Shown: piece after piece, positions 6,520 through 9,273 of the stretch
Position numbering within the stretch: the stretch's first letter is position 1
Layout of the letters: each line of letters opens with the position of its first letter
NCBI GenBank assembly: GCA_024403175.1
Contig: JAKSSI010000039.1
Coordinates: 1-9,273, forward strand
Source of the DNA: Clostridia bacterium
Lineage (GTDB): Bacteria > Bacillota_A > Clostridia > Peptostreptococcales > Anaerovoracaceae
Length of the DNA: 9,273 bases
Reading direction: 5' to 3'
The notes under the pieces: model-generated
The model's database searches: none
What the model was told of the DNA's origin: nothing
The model's input: only the letters and a program-made list of their open reading frames with translations
Program-made: the position numbers and the translations under genes

Positions 6520-7473
6520 TTATTCTTCAGGATACTTCCAATCGAGCATTGCCCAGTATGGAGCAGATACTCTTTCAGAGTAAGCCTTCATATCTACATT
6601 ATTCCAATCATAGAAACCGGTCTTAGATTCGGATCTAACACCCATCTTTCCTTCATCCATAAGTTGCTTCATAAATCCAGGAATTTCGGTTGCAGTGGAA
6701 AGAATAGGCCATACATTTCTGCAAGTAGCAGCGTTGAGTTCTAAGCCGCCGTTATCGAAATGTTCAAACATACCGATAGATGTATATCTTGGGCAGAAGC
6801 TGTACTGAAGACAAGCATCAACTGCTCTAGCGTCGCAGATACCCTCTTCAACAAGAGCAAGAGCTTCTCTCCAAAGAGCAAACTGAAGCCTGTTGCCGAT
6901 AAAGCCAGGTGTTGGCTTGTTTAAAACTACAGGCTTTCTGTCTAATTCTTCAAGAACGCTGATTACATAATCAATTACGCCGTCTGCAGTCTTTTCAGAA
7001 CCACAAAGTTCAAAGAATGGAACAAGATGTGGTGGGTTGAAAGGATGAGTTACGATAATTCTATCTGCATACTTATCTGCGCCTTCAGCAAGCTTTGCAG
7101 GAACAATTGAAGAGCTTACAGAACAAATAGCCTTAACCAGAGGGCAATTTTCTTCGATAGCCTTGTAAACACCATACTTAGCTTCTGTTGTTTCAGCTAC
7201 AGATTCGAAAACGATTTCAGAATCCTTTAAGTCTGCATAATCAAAAGTGTAAGAGATATAGCTGTTGCAAAGCTCTGCCTGCTCTTTTGTCATGAGATTT
7301 CTATCTACAAACTGTTGATAAAAATCTGCAACAACCTTTGTGCATCTGTCTACAGAGTTCTGACTTCTGGCAAATACTACTGCCTTAAATCCGTGGCCTC
7401 CAGCTAAAACTGCCATACTGCTGGCAATCATACCTGTGCCTACAATACCGATGACTCTTGCATCTTTTTTCAT
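6520..7473 (-). CDS. 3-hydroxyacyl-CoA dehydrogenase-family oxidoreductase (lambda-crystallin / carnitine-dehydrogenase-like length)
   Basis: The 317-residue protein opens with a Rossmann fold, GIVGTGMIA (Gly12, Gly14, Ala17), then ESVAE (90-94), SVSSS (118-122), and the catalytic HPFNPPHLVPFFEL with His143 and Glu155, the family's His-Glu dyad. GFIGNRLQ (190-197) opens the C-terminal helical domain. Its length and LVEEGI phrase resemble the lambda-crystallin (gulonate 3-dehydrogenase) and carnitine dehydrogenase branch, which oxidises free beta-hydroxy acids, as much as 3-hydroxybutyryl-CoA dehydrogenase. Strand 2 ends FARSQ, with Arg36-Ser37 where NAD-specific members have Asp or Glu, suggesting NADP. 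The ATG at 7471-7473 is preferred to a TTG 15 nt upstream, because GGGGGAAG (7479-7486) is correctly spaced for it and the 2-nt gap to the preceding gene is natural. The substrate is probably the hydroxy-acid intermediate handled by the adjacent MmgE/PrpD enzyme (inference). Confidence 0.88.
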   Translation of the reverse strand: MKKDARVIGIVGTGMIASSMAVLAGGHGFKAVVFARSQNSVDRCTKVVADFYQQFVDRNLMTKEQAELCNSYISYTFDYADLKDSEIVFESVAETTEAKYGVYKAIEENCPLVKAICSVSSSIVPAKLAEGADKYADRIIVTHPFNPPHLVPFFELCGSEKTADGVIDYVISVLEELDRKPVVLNKPTPGFIGNRLQFALWREALALVEEGICDARAVDACLQYSFCPRYTSIGMFEHFDNGGLELNAATCRNVWPILSTATEIPGFMKQLMDEGKMGVRSESKTGFYDWNNVDMKAYSERVSAPYWAMLDWKYPEE

Positions 7474-7475
7474 AA

Positions 7476-8198
7476 TTACTTCCCCCAAAGTCTCATTGCC
7501 ATTTCATCGAAAGTCTTAGAAAGATATGATTCTTCATTTGATGAAATAGGTTCGCCGATGTTGTTTGAAATGTGAATATTATTGTCAAATGGAACTACAC
7601 CGAGGCATAAGGATTCCATTGATTTAGATATAGTCATAAGGTCTGGAAGATCTTCGTTTCTGTAATTTTCCGGAAGAATCTTGTTTACAACATACTTTCT
7701 ATCGAAGATTCCTAAAGATCCGAGTTTTCTGTTTATAGCATCGCCATTGCGCATTGCTACGTAGTCCTGAGAAAGAACCACCACTGAAGAATCTGCTCCA
7801 AATGTAAGATTTACTATTTGGTTGCCGTTTAAAAGTGGGCAGTCTACAAGAACAACATCAAACAGATTCTTCAGCTTAGAATAAATTGTATGAATATGCT
7901 CTGCAGATAATCCTTCAATTTCTCTGTATTGTGGGCAAGACAAAAGGCACAGATTATCAACATAATCGTGCTTTACAATAGCCTTTTCGAGTTTGCACAT
8001 ACCGGTAAGAACATCACCAAAATCAAAGAGGATGCTATCCTGAAGACCAAGATAAATGTCATCATTTCTAAGGCCCATATTCATATCTAAAATGAGTGTT
8101 TTAACTCCTTGTTTTGCCAAAGATACACCCAAGTTAGTTGTAATTGTAGTTTTCCCGACCCCACCTTTTCCGGAGGTAATAAGAATAACTTTGCCCAT
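7476..8198 (-). CDS. MinD-like P-loop ATPase with altered switch motif
   Basis: The 240-residue protein matches MinD along its length. It has the deviant Walker A GKGGVGKTT (10-18, with signature Lys11), LILDMNMGLRNDD (35-47) for switch 1, Walker B VVLVDCP (Asp119), and a VVPFD...GEP segment near 202-217. MinD is a membrane-associated ATPase that positions cell division with MinC, and in some species MinE. The second Asp of the D-x-D-x-GLRN motif is Asn40 here, and the C-terminal membrane helix is short (DEMAMRLWGK), making the protein smaller than typical MinD. No minC or minE is present. ATG 8196-8198 is chosen because AAAGGAAG (8207-8214) precedes it and the promoter's -10 lies at 8241-8246. 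A longer start at 8240 would fall upstream of the transcript start. It follows radC, recalling the radC-mre-min neighbourhood of Clostridia. It shares its transcript with the catabolic dehydrogenase, 2 nt downstream. It could also be a FlhG/ParA-like relative. Confidence 0.85.
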   Translation of the reverse strand: MGKVILITSGKGGVGKTTITTNLGVSLAKQGVKTLILDMNMGLRNDDIYLGLQDSILFDFGDVLTGMCKLEKAIVKHDYVDNLCLLSCPQYREIEGLSAEHIHTIYSKLKNLFDVVLVDCPLLNGNQIVNLTFGADSSVVVLSQDYVAMRNGDAINRKLGSLGIFDRKYVVNKILPENYRNEDLPDLMTISKSMESLCLGVVPFDNNIHISNNIGEPISSNEESYLSKTFDEMAMRLWGK

Positions 8199-8206
8199 AA
8201 TTAAAA

Positions 8207-8214
8207 CTTCCTTT
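8207..8214 (-). promoter_or_regulatory. Ribosome binding site deciding the MinD-like start
   Basis: AAAGGAAG sits 8 nt before the ATG at 8198. No comparable site serves the in-frame ATG 14 codons further upstream, which also lies ahead of the predicted transcription start. Confidence 0.7.
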
Positions 8215-8240
8215 GTTAAAAATATGCCGTAAGTATGCAA

Positions 8241-8249
8241 ATTATATCA
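8241..8249 (-). promoter_or_regulatory. Extended -10 promoter for the MinD-like/dehydrogenase/MmgE-PrpD/lysR unit
   Basis: The minus strand reads TGATATAAT, that is TGn plus a consensus TATAAT (8241-8246). The -35 region at 17 bp spacing is weak (TTTAAT-like), as is usual for extended -10 promoters. Transcription would start near 8234, leaving a leader of about 35 nt to the ATG at 8198. The next strong terminator downstream is at 4164-4217, so four genes are probably read from here. No terminator is seen after radC, so some readthrough from radC is also likely. Confidence 0.6.
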
Positions 8250-8282
8250 AACAAAGTCGTTAAATTAAAGGCAATTGACATA

Positions 8283-8981
8283 TTATTTCATTAAATTACT
8301 CTGAACAAAAGAAAACCATTTATCGCCTGCTATTATTATGTGGTCTAATAGTTCAATTCCTATAATTTTCCCAGCAGCTTTAAGTTGGTTTGTACTTGAT
8401 TCATCTGCCTTGCTCGGAGATGGGTCGCCGGATGGATGATTATGGGCAACAATAATTGCTCTGGCGCCTCTTTTTATTGCACTTAAATACACTTTGCTAG
8501 GATCTGCGCAAGCCGAAGCAATTCCCCCGCTACTAACTTTTTCATAACCCATCTTCTGAAGTTTAGAATTTAAAAGCAACACATGAAACTCCTCGTGAGT
8601 AAGGCTTCGCATATTAGTTCTAAATATTTCAGCCACAGATTCCGGCTGATTTAAATCAACTACTTCGTCGCGCTTTTTTCCCTCAAGAATTCGCTTTCCA
8701 AGTTCTGCTGCAGCCACAAGAAGGCAGGCATTAGGCTTTCCAATTCCTATAACCTTCTCATTATCAAAGCTCTGCATATAGAATTCTTCCGGGCGTTTAC
8801 CTTCTAGCTCATATAGATTGCCATTGATTTTTTTATAGACAGCCATGGCAATTTCATCAACACTTCTACCTTCGTAGCCAGAACCTAAAAGAGCCATTAT
8901 CAATTCGATGTCCGAAAGAGATTCAACTCCGCTATAAAGCATCTTTTCTCTCGGCATATTTTTTTCTTCTACATATTTCAT
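8283..8981 (-). CDS. radC: RadC-family (UPF0758) JAMM/MPN domain protein
   Basis: The 232-residue protein has normal RadC length. The N-terminal part carries PREKMLYSG, LSDIELIMALLGSG and a helix-hairpin-helix-like VIGIGKPNACLLVAAAELGKR (about 77-97). The C-terminal part (about 110-232) is a JAMM metalloprotease-like fold with Glu130/131 and the zinc motif HNHPSGDPSPSKAD (His180, His182, Asp193), followed by LLDHIIIAGD. Its biochemical role is unsettled: the historical link of the name to DNA repair rests on a misassigned E. coli allele, and related domains occur on mobile elements. Here it has its own promoter (9007-9035) and an upstream terminator. ATG 8979-8981 gives a protein starting MKYVEEKNMPREK. 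An ATG eight codons later (8957) is possible, and neither has a strong Shine-Dalgarno sequence: AAAGGGAAA is about 11-13 nt from the first. The gene is intact and all metal ligands are present. Confidence 0.93.
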   Translation of the reverse strand: MKYVEEKNMPREKMLYSGVESLSDIELIMALLGSGYEGRSVDEIAMAVYKKINGNLYELEGKRPEEFYMQSFDNEKVIGIGKPNACLLVAAAELGKRILEGKKRDEVVDLNQPESVAEIFRTNMRSLTHEEFHVLLLNSKLQKMGYEKVSSGGIASACADPSKVYLSAIKRGARAIIVAHNHPSGDPSPSKADESSTNQLKAAGKIIGIELLDHIIIAGDKWFSFVQSNLMK

Positions 8982-9007
8982 TTTACCAATATTTCCCTTT
9001 CGGTAAA
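8982..9007. repeat. Inverted repeat across the radC leader (TTTACC...GGTAAA)
   Basis: TTTACC (8982-8987) and GGTAAA (9002-9007) are perfect 6-bp arms separated by 14 nt. One arm touches the radC start codon, the other overlaps the -10 box, and the GA-rich likely ribosome site lies in the loop. It may be an operator or a weak leader hairpin. Six-base arms are short enough for chance. Confidence 0.3.
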
Positions 9008-9035
9008 TTTTAACATATAGCTGTTTTTATTGCAA
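9007..9035 (-). promoter_or_regulatory. radC: Sigma-A-type promoter for radC
   Basis: The minus strand shows TTGCAA (9030-9035) as the -35 box (4 of 6 consensus), a 17-bp spacer and TAAAAT (9007-9012) as the -10 box (5 of 6). Transcription would begin near 9000, giving a leader of about 20 nt. The -35 box directly abuts the U-tract of the upstream terminator. Confidence 0.6.
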
Positions 9036-9063
9036 ACTAAAAGCCGCAACACAATGTTACGGC
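9036..9063 (-). terminator. Intrinsic terminator of the unit upstream of radC
   Basis: In the minus-strand transcript GCCGUAACA (9055-9063) pairs with UGUUGCGGC (9043-9051) over 9 bp with a single U-G wobble and a UUG loop, followed by UUUUAGU. The plus strand would have a C-A mismatch at the same position and no U-tract, so the direction is clear. It insulates radC from whatever gene lies to the right of the window. Confidence 0.75.
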
Positions 9064-9273
9064 ATTCGTAAATCTGGTTGAATAGATTAATATGAAGACA
9101 TTTAGACCAAACCTTTTCAAGTCATTAGTTTGGTTTATAATTCCTCAAATATGACGGAACAAACTTTGATTCGTTATTATTACTCTGTGTCGGGCAAATA
9201 TTTATGTTTAAGGGACTGTTGACGGATATTTGAACGTATTTGCATAGAAAAGCATTCAATATTGTTCGACCCA
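9064..9273. other. Right-edge region without a recognised gene
   Basis: I see no supportable gene here. A minus-strand frame is open from the right edge (9271) to a TAA at 9125, 48 codons with no start in the window, and could be the 3' end of a gene or chance. Another minus frame ends at 9180. An inverted repeat, ACCAAAC (9106-9112) with GTTTGGT (9128-9134), lies between the first of these stops and the terminator at 9036-9063. The stretch is AT-rich and its translations resemble no family I recognise. Confidence 0.4.

Noticed and set aside
7474..7488. TTG start at 7488 for the dehydrogenase, overlapping the MinD-like gene.
   Set aside because: The ATG at 7473 has a correctly spaced GGGGGAAG, gives a normal start just before the Rossmann strand, and leaves a natural 2-nt gap.
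8199..8240. ATG at 8240 extending the MinD-like protein by 14 residues.
   Set aside because: It lies against the predicted -10 box, before the likely transcript start. The extension does not resemble MinD, while the ATG at 8198 has a ribosome site and the standard start just before the first strand.
9125..9271. Minus-strand open frame from the right edge, considered as a 3' gene end or decayed transposase.
   Set aside because: Only 48 codons with no start in the window and no motif I recognise; a transposase remnant was considered but no frame gave a convincing match.

Overview
The window reads as a low-G+C anaerobic Gram-positive chromosome segment, probably Clostridia (Bacillota). The evidence is AGGAGG-type ribosome sites, AT-rich spacers, A-rich extended -10 promoters, a radC-minD neighbourhood like those of Clostridia, and an oxygen-sensitive glycyl radical enzyme. 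All supported genes lie on the minus strand, so transcription runs from high to low coordinates. The long plus-strand open frames are antisense shadows of strongly biased coding sequence.

Layout in transcription order (right to left). Positions 9064-9273 hold no recognised gene, and an intrinsic terminator at 9036-9063 ends whatever lies upstream. A sigma-A-like promoter (9007-9035) then drives radC (8283-8981). A second promoter (extended -10 at 8241-8249) precedes a compact set: a MinD-like ATPase (7476-8198), a 3-hydroxyacyl-CoA-dehydrogenase-fold oxidoreductase (6520-7473), a MmgE/PrpD-family enzyme (5087-6475) and a LysR regulator (4202-5080). This set closes with a strong terminator that begins inside the lysR 3' end. 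A third promoter, whose -10 lies inside a perfect 14-bp palindrome (4143-4156), opens the next unit: an 816-residue glycyl radical enzyme (1657-4107), a second MmgE/PrpD-family enzyme (235-1629), and the first 54 codons of a MatC-type dicarboxylate carrier that runs off the left edge.

How the genes may work together (inference). The carrier would import a di- or tricarboxylate-like acid. The glycyl radical enzyme would do difficult radical chemistry on it, the two MmgE/PrpD enzymes would dehydrate, decarboxylate or epimerise carboxylate intermediates, and the dehydrogenase would oxidise or reduce a beta-hydroxy acid. The LysR protein would control the glycyl radical unit. No acyl-CoA ligase, CoA transferase or glycyl-radical activase is inside the window.

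The most interesting point is the glycyl radical enzyme. Its glycyl-radical loop is canonical and it has the active-site Cys, but Trp occupies the place (Cys+2) where the dehydratases, decarboxylases and C-S/C-N lyases of this superfamily carry their Glu base. With two atypical MmgE/PrpD paralogues beside it, this looks like an uncharacterised carboxylate pathway. Substrate and reaction cannot be read from the sequence.
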